A program made the translations under genes and the position numbers. Below the pieces are notes generated by a model. That model did no database searches. It saw only the letters and a list, made by a program, of their open reading frames with translations, and was not told where the DNA came from. This document shows, in pieces, positions 33,204 to 43,699 of a stretch of DNA of 64,000 nucleotides. Within the stretch, counting starts at the first letter, position 1; every line of letters starts with the position of its first letter. Source of the DNA: Larimichthys crocea (taxonomy: Eukaryota; Chordata; Actinopteri; Sciaenidae); NCBI RefSeq assembly GCF_000972845.2, contig NC_040012.1:6976097-7040096 (forward strand), written 5' to 3'.

Positions 33204-33489
33204 CTTTGAATAAAAAAACAAACTGGTTGAGTTCAGCTCAGTGTTTTTAGCTGTTAGCTCCCCGGCTAACTAACTCTCTCCTCTGTGTGAAAGTCACTGT
33301 GTTAAAGGCAGCACCGGCTCGGTTTAAGTCATCATGTCAAGTCGTGAATGCTCCAATAATTAAATGTTATCTTTATAAAGGTAACTGTGCCAAATGTGTT
33401 TGGAAAGGAGAGCTACAGCTAAGGCTAAAGAGTAGCTAATGAAGTGCCTTCAAGTGCTGTGGGAAATAAGAAAACACAGACACGACCCA
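33204..33489. promoter_or_regulatory. tceanc2 upstream region
   Basis: Immediate upstream DNA of the tceanc2 start codon, moderately GC-rich compared with its surroundings. No TATA box is evident. Confidence 0.4.
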
Positions 33490-34640
33490 ACAATTTCAAC
33501 TCAAACTTTATTTATAAAGCACGTTTATAAAACAACTAGTGCTGTACAGGTTGATACATATAATTAACATATAATACCATAATTACAAAAGGTTAAGACA
33601 GATGCTAAGATATTTAAACTTGGGTTTAAAAGTGGGTTTAGATCTTGGAAGTAGAGACGATGCGAAATTCAACAGAACAAATAAATAAACAGATACATAA
33701 ATAAACAGATACATAAATAAACAGAACAAATAAATAAATGCAACAAATAAATGTAACATTTATACATCTTTAAAAACAAATGATTACACACTCCAGTGTT
33801 GCAATGCCATCATCTTATTCTTACTCTAACATTATTTATTTTAATTTATGTTTACATCATCTGTGTAATTGTATCTCCATTTTTATCGACTCACATTTCA
33901 TTTTGCAGTTTTAACCATCGACAGTATTTCATACAGTACTACTACTGGTACTACAAATTATGTGTTTCATGATCAAATGCAGAAGTTTGGATCTGTATGT
34001 TATTGTGCTTACCTTTTGATGTGGATATGAAAAAAAAATATTCTGCTGCTGCGCAAAGTGCATCTCGATTTGTTCTCATTATGTAATAATGATTTTGTAT
34101 GTTTTTTTAAGTGTCTTTGTCCCATTCTGTGTTTTTGTTTTTTTATTCTTTCTACCTCAGTATTTTATTCTATTGTATCTATCTATGGGTCAGACTTTAC
34201 AACACCTGCACTACCTGATCATGTCGTAGTCTCCTGTTCATGTCTCACTGCTACTTCACTGCTACTGCTACACTTTCTTTGCAATATCTCTTACAGTATG
34301 GTCACTTTGCATTACAATACCCTTTTTATATATCATGCCACTTTTATCCTCAGTACTTGTCTGTTTTTGAAGGTTGTTTGTCTTTCGTGTTTATTGTGAA
34401 GGTTATAGATATTTTCTGTCTGTTTATTTATTTTATTTTTTTGCCTTTTTTTTTATTTATTTTTTACATTACAGCACTTTTATTCTTTAACTGTATTTTA
34501 ATTGTATTTTAATCTGACTGTATTTATTTATCTCTGTACCTGTTATGTTTTGTTTCTACTTTTGTTGTAAAGCACTTTGGGTACTATCTGGCTATTGTAA
34601 AGGGCTATATAAATAAACTTGATTTGATTTTGATCTAATC
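33490..34640. mobile_element. LINE/SINE-tail repeats and simple repeat
   Basis: About 33,505-33,660 resembles, in reverse orientation, a common fish retroelement tail (TTTATTTATAAAGCACGTTT and AGTGCTGTACAGG). A 16-bp tandem unit built on ACAGATACATAAATAA occurs at 33,689-33,725. At 34,565-34,640 the words GTAAAGCACTTTGGGTAC and GGGCTATATAAATAAACTTG form a typical plus-strand LINE 3' tail. The whole divergent interval is therefore mostly repeat-derived. Confidence 0.65.
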
Positions 34641-34989
34641 TAATCTCTAAAACGACATTTGCACAACATACTTATCCATCTATACACAAAAAAAACACAT
34701 TTATATTTGTTTAAATTGTTGAATCGTGATAACAAGACATGCTCAGCTCCAACAAAAACACAGAAAACATGTTCACACTTTATTTATTTTTATTTATTGA
34801 TATATTACGCACAAACATTTGAACCTGTATCCACGAGGTATTTACGAGGAGCACGTAAACGCAGCAAACACCTTTAAAGCGCAGTCTCGCGTGCTTTGGA
34901 GGTGACTCCCGCGAGATAACAGAGAGGATTCAGGAGGAGGAAGAAGAAGCGTGTTGTTGTTTGTTTAGGTTTCTCCTCGCAGGGTTAAA
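34641..34989 (+). promoter_or_regulatory. presumed tmem59 promoter and 5'UTR
   Basis: From about 34,870 the sequence becomes GC-richer with several CpGs, in contrast to the AT-rich upstream repeats, and a GGAGGAGGAAGAAGAAG tract precedes the start codon. No TATA box is seen. The transcription start is likely in the last 130 bases. Confidence 0.45.
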
Positions 34990-37900
34990 ATGGGGACTCT
35001 CTGCTCCTTTCTTTGCGCTCTGGGGCTGCTCGCTTTCACCGCCGCGTCCTCGGACGTGTTCGACAGCGTGTTGGGCAACACGGCGTCCTGCCACAAGTCG
35101 TGTGAGATGACATACAGCCTGCACACGTACCCACGGGTGAGCACTCCACAGTAATAACCTGCTATTAATTTAGGGCCTGTTGTATCTGAAACTGCTACGA
35201 CGCTCCCTCTCTCTCTTCTAAATTAATTGTGTTAAAAGTTTAAAGTGCGTCATTTTTATTTATTTATTTAAAAACACATGCAACTGGTCCTGTGCGCTTT
35301 TTTGTTTTTTTGCAGGAAGAGGAGCTGTACGCCTGTCAGAGAGGCTGCCGTCTGTTCTCCATTTGTCAGTTTGTTCGTGACAGCGAAGATCTGAACCAGA
35401 CTAAATCCGAGTGTGAATCCAGTAAGTGAACGCACCACGCGTTTGGACCTGTTTTTTATTCTTATTGTCTGCACAAATCCTCCTAATAATAGACTGTTTC
35501 CTCGTTCCCTGCATTCCTGTTTCATCCAAACAGCCTGTCACGAAGCCTATACCCAAACCGATGAGCAGTATGCATGCAACCTGGGGTGCCAGAACCAGCT
35601 CCCATTTGCTGAGCAGCGGCACGAGCAGGTGTGTAACAAGTCAACCCGGTGATCTGTGCAGATCTCAGTGATGCATACTCAGTGTTGCTTCTTCTTTTTT
35701 TGTTGTTTTCCTCCTCCTAGTTGGAGGCCATGATGCCCAGGATTCACCTCCTGTACCCGCTGACTCTGGTCCGAGGTCTGTGGGAGGACGTGTTGAATCA
35801 GGCCCACAGCTTCATCACGTCCACGTGGACGTTCTACCTCCAGGCCGACGATGGCAAAGTTGTCATTTTCCAGGTATGGAAGCAAATACGTGGCTTTAAA
35901 AGATAACGTTCTGCATGCAAAGTCGCCGTACGGGTGTGTTGAAGAACTTCTGTCTCCTGTTTTCACAGACCGAACCACAAGTCCGCTTCTTCTCCCAGTT
36001 TGAGGTGGAAAAAGAAGTTAAAGAGGAGCCACAGAAGAGTTGTAAGCCCTCCACCCGTTCTACTGAAAATCTACTAAAGGGATACAGCTGGTGACGTTAT
36101 CCTGTGATTGACTTAAGTCCTCTGTATCCATTGTTCTCCCTGATAATACATAAATGAGCCACGTCATTGCAGTGAGAGATTAACAACATGCATGTTTAAT
36201 CCAAAATCTTTAATTATGCATTATTAACTCTTGTTTAAGTAAGGCATTTTTTAAAAACTACAGTTCCCAGCTGAGTGTTTTGGAAGGAGAAGTGAAAATT
36301 CTGCCGTATTTAGAGACTCCCAATCGTTTAAATGTGGGGATAGCTTTGCAGATTTTCAGTCGATCTCTCCTGGAAGTGTTGGATTTAGTTGCCGACATGG
36401 AAAAGTGACAGACGGGTCAAGTATACCGAACGGAAAACAAGAGAGAGAGCTGAGGGTGAAGTTTAAAACCCTGGCTCTCTTCTCACCTACGTGATCACGG
36501 CGTTAAGTGGGCGTGAAAGTCAGATGGTAGATTTCGGAGATCAATGGAAAGCACTGAGAGACAAACTGACACATTGTTGGTTTTGGTCTTTTCGTGGAAT
36601 TTGTTGACGATAAGAAAAGTACAGAATAATGCCAGCCTTGTCCTTCAGAATCACTGTTCTTAAAAATGCCTCTATTAAGGCTATATTTCAACCACAGTCC
36701 ATAAATCCTGCAGTAAACAAACAGATGAGATGTGCACGCATGTCAAGTAACTCTTTCTTTCTCATTTCAAGTCCCCGGGTTGAGCAGCCCTGTTTACAAA
36801 GAATACCATCGCACTTTAATCCAGGAAAGAGACAGAGACATGATGGGAGACCGCAGCTACGATGACGACTACAACCTCTTCAGCTGCCTTTCCAGGTTGT
36901 TTTATCGCTGTTGTCAAAGGAATGAAATTGAAATGGCTTGATAAGTAGATCAACACTGAGGATCTCATCCCCACACAAACTTTTTAATATTTGCACTCTT
37001 CTCCTCAGGAATCCTTGGCTACCAGGGTGGATCCTCACCACAACTCTGGTCCTGTCAGTCATGGTCCTGATCTGGATCTGCTGTGCCACTGTGGCAACCG
37101 CTGTGGATCAGTATGTGCCCGCTGAGGTGAGTAGTGTGCTGTCCCTTGTTTTGCATAGAAGCTCAGTGGAGGCAAATATTTATTACGTGTAATTTAAAGG
37201 GACTGTTTTTGGTCTTGCACTTACAGTTGGGGGAAATACACTTATGCACTTTGTTGCTGAGAGCTGTATGATACCATCTAAACCACTGTTACATGTGTAG
37301 CTTGAGCAAGGCATTGTTAAAGACGGTGGGAAATGGCTCAAAAGGTAACACAATCAGGTGACCCAGCACCTCCGAGGCGTACATAGTGACAGAAAAACGC
37401 TGTCAGAGTTGGCCTGAAACACTCGCGTAGTGTTTGTTTCTTGGCAGTTTCTAATGATTGTGGACACGGCGGGTGGAAATGTCGCTTCTCTAGTTGTGTT
37501 GTCATCGCGCCCTTCTCTTCGCCCGGTTCGCTGTCTCCAACACATCCTGCTTTCCCAGTGTTGGAGCCGAGCCCCACCCTCGGACAAACAAGCAGGAGAG
37601 CCAGAGAGAGACAAAGAAGCTCGAGTCAAACATAAAATGACAGCAACTCTCAACAACTCCCCTGGAGTTTCTTGCTGGTTGCTTAGCAACTAGTTTTTTT
37701 TTTCTTTCTTTTTCTCACACCTAAGTATTTGTATGAATTAGATATACAAAACATGTAAATCGGTGAGCTGTGGGGATGCTGATAGGTCCATTTTTATTGG
37801 GTTTTTTTAGACAGCCAGTCTTTGTGCTGAGCTGTCCTGCACAGATGCTTGACATTACATCCAGGGTTATCTTGACTTTTGAGTATGATTCATGCTGGCA

Positions 37901-38116
37901 ATGTCAAATGTTAAAAATCCAAAACAATATTTATATAGTTTACTTTTATATTTTTTTCAGAAACTGAGCATCTATGGTGACAAGGAGTACATGAAGGAAC
38001 AGAAACTGATCCCGTATCCAGCGTCCTCGCTGCTCATCATCACCTCCAAAGGGCCAGAAGAGGAAGAAGCCGGGCCGCTCCCTTCTAAAGTGAACCTGGG
38101 TCAGTCCGACATCTAG
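34990..38116 (+). CDS. tmem59: transmembrane protein 59
   Basis: Eight exons: 34,990-35,136; 35,316-35,421; 35,534-35,628; 35,721-35,873; 35,969-36,041; 36,772-36,895; 37,009-37,126; 37,961-38,116. They join in phase to 323 residues, equal to the human length I recall. A signal peptide (residues 1-20) precedes a cysteine-rich luminal domain (CHKSC, CQRGC, CNLGCQ) with one Asn-Gln-Thr sequon at residue 76. A single membrane segment lies at about 239-262, followed by a cytosolic tail of about 60 residues with EQKL and YPASSL. The mammalian protein is a type I Golgi/endolysosomal membrane protein that affects glycosylation and trafficking of APP, and its tail binds ATG16L1; I did not confirm the binding motif here. 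It is convergent with lrrc42. Confidence 0.96.
37222..37277 (-). repeat. common fish dispersed repeat, copy 2 of 3, in tmem59 intron 7
   Basis: The reverse complement (GATGGTATCATACAGCTCTC, then CAACAAAGTGCATAAG) matches the end of the 26.4-kb copy (CTTTCAGCAAGAAAG, then GGCACG). It is a short, diverged piece. Confidence 0.5.
37678..37690. promoter_or_regulatory. X-box-like palindrome in tmem59 intron 7
   Basis: GTTGCTTAGCAAC is a near-perfect palindrome of the RFX X-box form. It sits in a GC-richer block of the intron (37,350-37,690) that is unlike the AT-rich rest. Possible enhancer or repeat; untested. Confidence 0.35.
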
Positions 38117-38610
38117 ACGCCAAAGTCGTAGCAGAGAAGGGATATCCTCCTTTATGAATAATCTATAGTTGATTTTTATCCTCTCGCACAAGACCTGTGC
38201 TTCTCGCGGTCTAAACAGGAGTAACTACTTGCAGAACGTTTTGTATTCCTCATAATGTCTCGTCTCCCTTTTCTTTTTTTTGAAGCTTTTTAAAACTGAA
38301 ATGCTGAAAAGGTTGAGTTTCTGTATATTTGTATGATTGAGGCATTATACTGTAGTGATGACGAAACAAGTAAAATGGGTTTGGGGAATTTTTCTTTCCT
38401 GAATTCTGAGGCGTGCATTAGTGTGCTGGTGTGCTTTATTTTATTGAATAATGTTTAATGAACAGTCTGTGGCTTGAAGTGATGCAGGTTTTTACCCAGT
38501 CCAAATCTTTTTTTTTTCTTTTTGGTAAAATGGTTTGTGCTAATATTGCAGACTCTCCCAGGTTTTTGTTTTCATGTTTTTACTGCAGTGATTTCCAGAT
38601 TCAATTTTAC

Positions 38611-38616
38611 AATAAA
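38611..38616 (+). terminator. tmem59 polyadenylation signal
   Basis: AATAAA about 495 bp after the stop codon, followed by a GT-rich stretch, is the likely 3' end signal. Confidence 0.65.
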
Positions 38617-38639
38617 GTTCTATGCTCTTAATTAAAATG

Positions 38640-39752
38640 AATTAATAGTGGTGGTACATACAGTAGGTCTTTTCCTGCTTCACTGTCGTCTGTTCTAGTA
38701 ATGATGGAACTGAATTAAATACAATGGAGTAAAGTTCTTCACCTGGGTCTGACCATTATTTTTATTTTTTTCTGGGGGGAGTCTTATCTGTCGACATTAT
38801 TATTATTATTTTTCTACAGCTAGATTTGTGTTAAAATTAAAGTGCAATCATTTCCACTGGTACAGAAACTTCATTTTAATCTCACAAAATGGGCTTGCAT
38901 GTTTAAAAACTGATTGTACATGGGTATCTGTTACTCAAACTACACTGCTGTGAAAGTCCTAGCAGCTCCAGCTTTATGTTGTAACGTGTACATGAATCTA
39001 GCTACCTTACAGTATGTTATTTGAGCATAACGTGTCCCTTTTTTTCATATTTCAGCCTAGTTTCTCATTGTTTTGCAGTGAATATCTTCAGAGCCGGCTC
39101 AGCTGAATTTTACCTGCCATGTGGCTCAAGGGCAAAAAAAAAAATTTGCTGCTAGGCGCTGCCCTATTTATCTGCTTTCCCTCTCGTTCTTTGTGCTATG
39201 TTTACAGCTTTTTCTATGCTGAAAAACTATCTGGCCTCGAGGTTTTGACGCCTGGTAATTTGATTCAAAAGAGAGGTGTACTTTTTTTTTTTTTTTTTTA
39301 CACATCAAAGTCTGTTTACATGTCTCGGGGAGTACTGTTGCATAGGTGGAGAAAATTGTATGAAGCCTTTTGTAGCTTTAGAGAGAGCTGTGCAAAGTGA
39401 TGATGCCCTCAAGTGATGTCACTTCCATCAGTTAGGACTAGAAATGTGAAAATGAGAAAACTCTGGCAGTGTTAGGAGAGAAACCTCTGTAGCGCATTCA
39501 TTGTGGGTAGTGTAGGTACCACGTTGACAAAGAGGAGTGAGAATGTGTGCATCAAGTTTTACATTGGTGCAGCACTCTTAACAACATATGACCACATACC
39601 CGAAGAGGGACCCTCTTCAGAACATCTAAATGAAGCCAACTCAAGGTCCTTCAGTCCGTTGACATTGCGTCAAATGCTCCTAGTCCCAAAAATGAGCTCT
39701 GTTGTGTTTAATTACCATAAAATGACAAGCAAAGAAATACACAATGCTAAAC
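38640..39752. other. tmem59/lrrc42 convergent intergenic DNA
   Basis: No exon found. The human block has LDLRAD1 between these genes, but no LDL-receptor class A cysteine pattern is visible here in any frame. It contains ATT repeats (about 38,797-38,810) and a long poly-T (39,281-39,299). Confidence 0.55.
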
Positions 39753-39758
39753 TTTATT
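39753..39758 (-). terminator. lrrc42 polyadenylation signal
   Basis: TTTATT on the plus strand is AATAAA on the minus strand, about 125 bp after the lrrc42 stop codon. Confidence 0.6.
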
Positions 39759-39882
39759 TATATAAAAAAAATATGGGATCAACACCAACAGTATCCAAGA
39801 AAGTGTTTGCAGCTTCTTGTCCATTTGAGTCTCAACATACTCTCTCCACTCTGCTCTGTGGGACGCTACATGGACGCATACC

Positions 39883-41927
39883 TCAATAGCTGTTCAACAA
39901 GTCAATGTCCTCCGCGGTAAGAGCCGACGAGGGCAAACGTTTTGTCGGGGGGCTTTGACGTGAGCCATCGCACCTTTCCGACTGACGCTGCCTTTTTTTG
40001 ACGTTGTGCCGCGAGGGCTCCGCTTGGCGATTCGTCGAGGAACAAGTCTGTCTCTCTGGCGTGTGAGCGTTTGCTGCGGGTTTGTAGAAGTGCAGTCTCT
40101 CTCTCTCGGCCTCTTCCTCGCTCTCACGTACCACGGGTGCGGCGTTCAGTACTTCTCTGACAAACTTCTGCCGGCCAACTAGAGAGGAAAAAAAACAAAC
40201 TTTCAAGACTCTCTTAAGACAGTTTGTGATAATATTAAGCCCTGATTTTTTATTCAACGTGTGAGTAATGCAAAATCAGCTCACAAAAGCGAAGCGCAGA
40301 TGTTCTGGATTCATCAATCTTCTTCTGTTTGGGCATTTGTGAGTTATTTGTTTCCCATTGGTTTACAACCTGAGAATGAAGCAATGAATTTGTTGGTGAC
40401 AAAATTAAAGAAACGTGTTTACTTTCATTGTCATCACGTGAAAAGATTTACCTGCTCTGCCCAACCTTCTGTTTTACATCTCGAGTGATCAAAGGTGTCC
40501 AGTGGTTTCTTCTCAGAATAAATAAGCCCCAACAGGTCCCACATGGTTGTCTTCAATCTTGTGCCAAGCTGTAGGTATAGATTACATTTAGTTGTCAGCA
40601 TCACAATGAGATACTTAGGCAATAATGAGTGTCATACCTTCATACTGGTCGCGGATATGTCAAGTTTTTCAAGTTTGGGGAGGCATGTGATGTATCTGAG
40701 AGCCCTCTCTGAGACGGGGTTATCTGTAGAAGGAATACACATTTAGGGGGTGTTGGTATTTGTGCTGCTACTCTACAAGATGAAAGCTTGGATGCTTACA
40801 GGAAACATCAAGGAACTGAAGACAGTCCAGTCCCTTCCTCATCATCCGGATGGGTGCAGTCAGTCTTTGCAGGCCGACGTCTGACAGACTGTTACCGCCG
40901 ATGGAGAGCTGAATCAGGCTGCTGGAGAAGCAGTGACAGAGATCATCTTAAAATCTCTACATCATGAGCGGCCGCCCCGTGTGTGGAGGCTATAGGCCTC
41001 GCTTCAGCTGGCTACAAATCTCTATATCATAAGCGGCCGCCCCGTGTGTGGAGGCTATAGTCCTCGCTTCAGCTGGCTACAAATCTCTATATCATAAGCG
41101 GCCGCCCCGTGTGTGGAGGCTATAGTCCTCGCTTCAGCTGGCTACAAATCTCTATATCATGAGTGGCCGCCCCGTGTGTGGAGGCTATAGTCCTCGCTTC
41201 AGCTGGCTACAAATCTCTATATCATGAGCGGCCGCCCCGTGTGTGGAGGCTGTAGTCCTCGCTGCAGCTCTCTATATCATGTCTTTTGGGGAGTGAGTCA
41301 ATCAATCAGGTATTACCTTGCCAATGAGCTGGATGTTAGATGCAGGTATATCTCATGATCATCACCCAGCCTGCAGCCGAACAGATCCAGAGACTTCAAA
41401 CTGTGAAATGTTTTTATTTCATCCATCCTCTCATGAAAAAGTGGGAATCTGCAGAAATAATAATAATAAAATGAAAGGGGGGGATGATGTGTGATGCTGC
41501 TGTCTCAGACAAAGGAAAACTGTGTCACAATAACTCACTTATTTCTCAGACAGAGGGATCCAAGCACCATGTCCCCGTACGCGTCGCTGAACAGCTGCAG
41601 GGCTTTCTGAGACACGTCCGCGTTCAGAAAGACACGGTTCTCCTCCGCCGCTGCGAAAAGCCTGTCTCCGATCTGCTCGGGGAAACCGACCAGAGAGTCC
41701 ACATGGTGGATGTTGTCGGCCACGAACAGCAGGGTGATGTCAAAGAGAGACTTGGTGGTGTATCTCAGACTTCCCTCCGCGTTGTAGGTGAATATGAAGT
41801 GCTCCTTCCTCAGCACGAAAGGATTCGTCCTCCTGCATGAGGACACTGGCTTTGGCTGTGCCAGGACGATGTCACTCACACGACGAAGGTTGCCTCTTTC
41901 TCGGACATAAACGGTGCTACTGTCCAT
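39883..41927 (-). CDS. lrrc42: leucine-rich repeat-containing protein 42
   Basis: Six coding exons on the minus strand: 41,927-41,539; 41,448-41,317; 40,921-40,800; 40,723-40,638; 40,568-40,452; 40,167-39,883 (last acceptor uncertain), about 376 residues. The ATG is at 41,927. Leucine-rich repeats are visible across exons 2-4: FHSLKSLDLFGCRLGD, LIQLSIGGNSLSDVGLQRL, LDCLQFLDVSYNPVS, LPKLEKLDIS (about residues 140-240). The basic C-terminus (KKRQRQSERC, PPTKRLP) suggests nuclear localisation. Molecular function is unknown in the family; LRR proteins usually bind other proteins. The strongest pyrimidine tract for the last exon ends in TAG at 40,180/40,179, but that frame stops after ten codons; using the next AG (CAG before 40,167) keeps a 95-codon frame open. 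The gene diverges from yipf1. Confidence 0.9.
40951..41281 (+). repeat. 65-bp minisatellite in lrrc42 intron 2
   Basis: Five units start at 40,951, 41,016, 41,081, 41,146 and 41,211, each 65 bp (the last is about 60 bp with a changed end and a partial sixth). Units begin AAATCTCTAYATCAT and contain GCGGCCGC (NotI) in four of five, the fourth having GTGGCCGC. Units are about 97 percent alike by eye. GC content is much higher than that of the surrounding intron. Confidence 0.95.
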
Positions 41928-42203
41928 GCTTAAAGGGTCCAACTTTTCTATTTACCTGCGAGGAGGAACTTAAACTCAGGTTTAAGCCAAACCTGACCTG
42001 CAAAAACTCAAGGTAGCCCGCTAGTTAGCTCATCTATGGTCGATAACTGAGCTGAAAACGACGCTAAAATCATCCATAAGTCTTTAGGAAGGGTCTTTTA
42101 TTATCTGCTGTCGTGTCTCGTCTTATTTTGCCCCTGTTATTTAATAATTGCGCGTTTTTTTTCTTTTTTAGCAAGTATTTTGAGTTCCTTGTTTTGAGCC
42201 TGC

Positions 42204-43048
42204 TAGTGATGTGCAGGTGGTGAACGAGCCGGTTCAAAGAGCCGGCTCTTTGTAAACGAACGATGGGAGTCGGTGTTTACTATACAATTTTTTTAATTAT
42301 TCATGAAGGAGATAGAAGAGAAGAAAATTGGTTATTTAAACTGTTCTAAAAGAGTGTAAATAACACTCAATCAACACAAAATCGGATAATAGCTAACGCA
42401 AAACAACACCTTTTTGTATGTTCTGTGGAAATAATACCCCAGCCATAATTACAAAATGATTTTTTTTTAGCAAGTTGAATGTATTTGACTTGGCGTTTCA
42501 CAAGGCTTAATATAATCCCAGCTTCTCAGAAGTATGTGCTTTTAATTGGGTTAACTGTATATAAGCTACTCATCGAAACAATAGCCTTCTGATCCAGAAT
42601 ATCACCTATAATGAAAATGTAATGTGGTCTATATGCCTATAGACTGACAGACAAGGCATAACCTCTGTGTGTTTCTCACTATTATAGGACATGTCCTCTC
42701 CATCAAATACTTAAGATATTAAATATTTTTCTTGCTTCTTTAAAAAATTAAATGCAATAAATAAATTCCCCATCCACCATTGACTGTTCTGTTGTCAGAC
42801 CTAACAAACTCATACATACAACAGAGTTACAAGGGTCTGTAAATGCATTGACTGGCTACAGCAATTTATTGATATTAGAAAATGTAATTTTTACTTTTGA
42901 ATACTTAAGTAAAAAGGTTGTATTGGATATATAGATGATATATTTGTACACATACAAATCACAAGTCGAAACCGTGCTAAATTTGCCGACTCTTCTTGGT
43001 GAGTCAAATGATCCGACTCCCTAAAAAGAACCGAACTTCCCATCACTA
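42204..43048. mobile_element. non-autonomous hAT-type element with target duplication
   Basis: Terminal inverted repeats start TAGTGATGTG at the left and read TAGTGATGGG from the right on the opposite strand. The flanks are GAGCCTGC (42,196-42,203) and GAGCCTAC (43,049-43,056), an 8-bp duplication with one mismatch, typical for hAT. Subterminal sequence has GAGCCGGTTCAAAGAGCCGG at the left and GACTC-rich repeats at the right. No transposase frame is present, so it would need a helper in trans. Confidence 0.88.
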
Positions 43049-43630
43049 GAGCCTACAGTGCAAGTTATCAGTTGTGGTGGCGGTAGTCTTCAAAATAAAA
43101 GTCTCACTACTAAAAAAAACTCGTTTTCACGATGTCAAAATACACATTTTTACAATTTTACCCGAGTAAAAAACAACAACAACAGGAAAAAACATGCCAT
43201 GTAATGTTTCATGACAAAACATGATAAATATATTACATTTAAATCGACGTTGAACTCTTACTTTGAAATCGTTTAGTGACGGGAAGGAGTCTTGTTTACA
43301 TGGATTGTATATCCTGTTCCACGCGACGCTAACCTAGCCGAGAGAGATGTCATGATTTCTGTCCGTTTTTGAAGATAATTAGGTAAAGTATCATTATTTA
43401 AAGACAGCTATACACTTTAATAAACAAATACAACCGAGACTCTTGCTATTTTATCCAGTTAACGTTACGTTAGGCAGCTAATGTAAGTTTAGTAGTTGTT
43501 TAGGAGCTGTCAAGAGAGTGACTAACGTCGTTTTTTTGTTTTTTTTGCTGTGACGTTCACAGTTTGTGTCATTTTAAAAGCAGCACTACAGAGGAAGGAG
43601 TCTAAAATTTCTGTCTCTTTCCCTTCGCAG

Positions 43631-43699
43631 CTTTCTGAGACTGAGCTGCAACATTAACTTGCCGATAAGTTCCCAGAGAGACGAAGCTGCGTGTGTCAA
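43631..43699 (+). other. yipf1 5'UTR exon part
   Basis: A pyrimidine-rich tract ending TTCGCAG at 43,630 is followed by non-coding sequence that runs straight into the yipf1 ATG. This suggests that the coding exon has a spliced upstream leader. Confidence 0.5.

Larger units (their letters stand above)
41928..43699. promoter_or_regulatory. lrrc42/yipf1 divergent promoter interval
   Basis: The two start codons are 1.77 kb apart on opposite strands. About 845 bp of this is an hAT-type element. A candidate non-coding yipf1 exon 1 ends at the donor AG|GTAAAG (exon end 43,382), and a 5'UTR exon begins after CTTCGCAG at 43,631. The lrrc42 transcription start is probably within 42.2 kb, left of the element. 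Confidence 0.5.

Noticed and set aside
38640..39752. Searched for LDLRAD1, expected here from human synteny
   Set aside because: No LDL-receptor class A cysteine and acidic pattern in any frame.
40951..41281. Regularly spaced repeats considered as a CRISPR array
   Set aside because: Units are contiguous 65-bp copies with no unique spacers, in a vertebrate intron.
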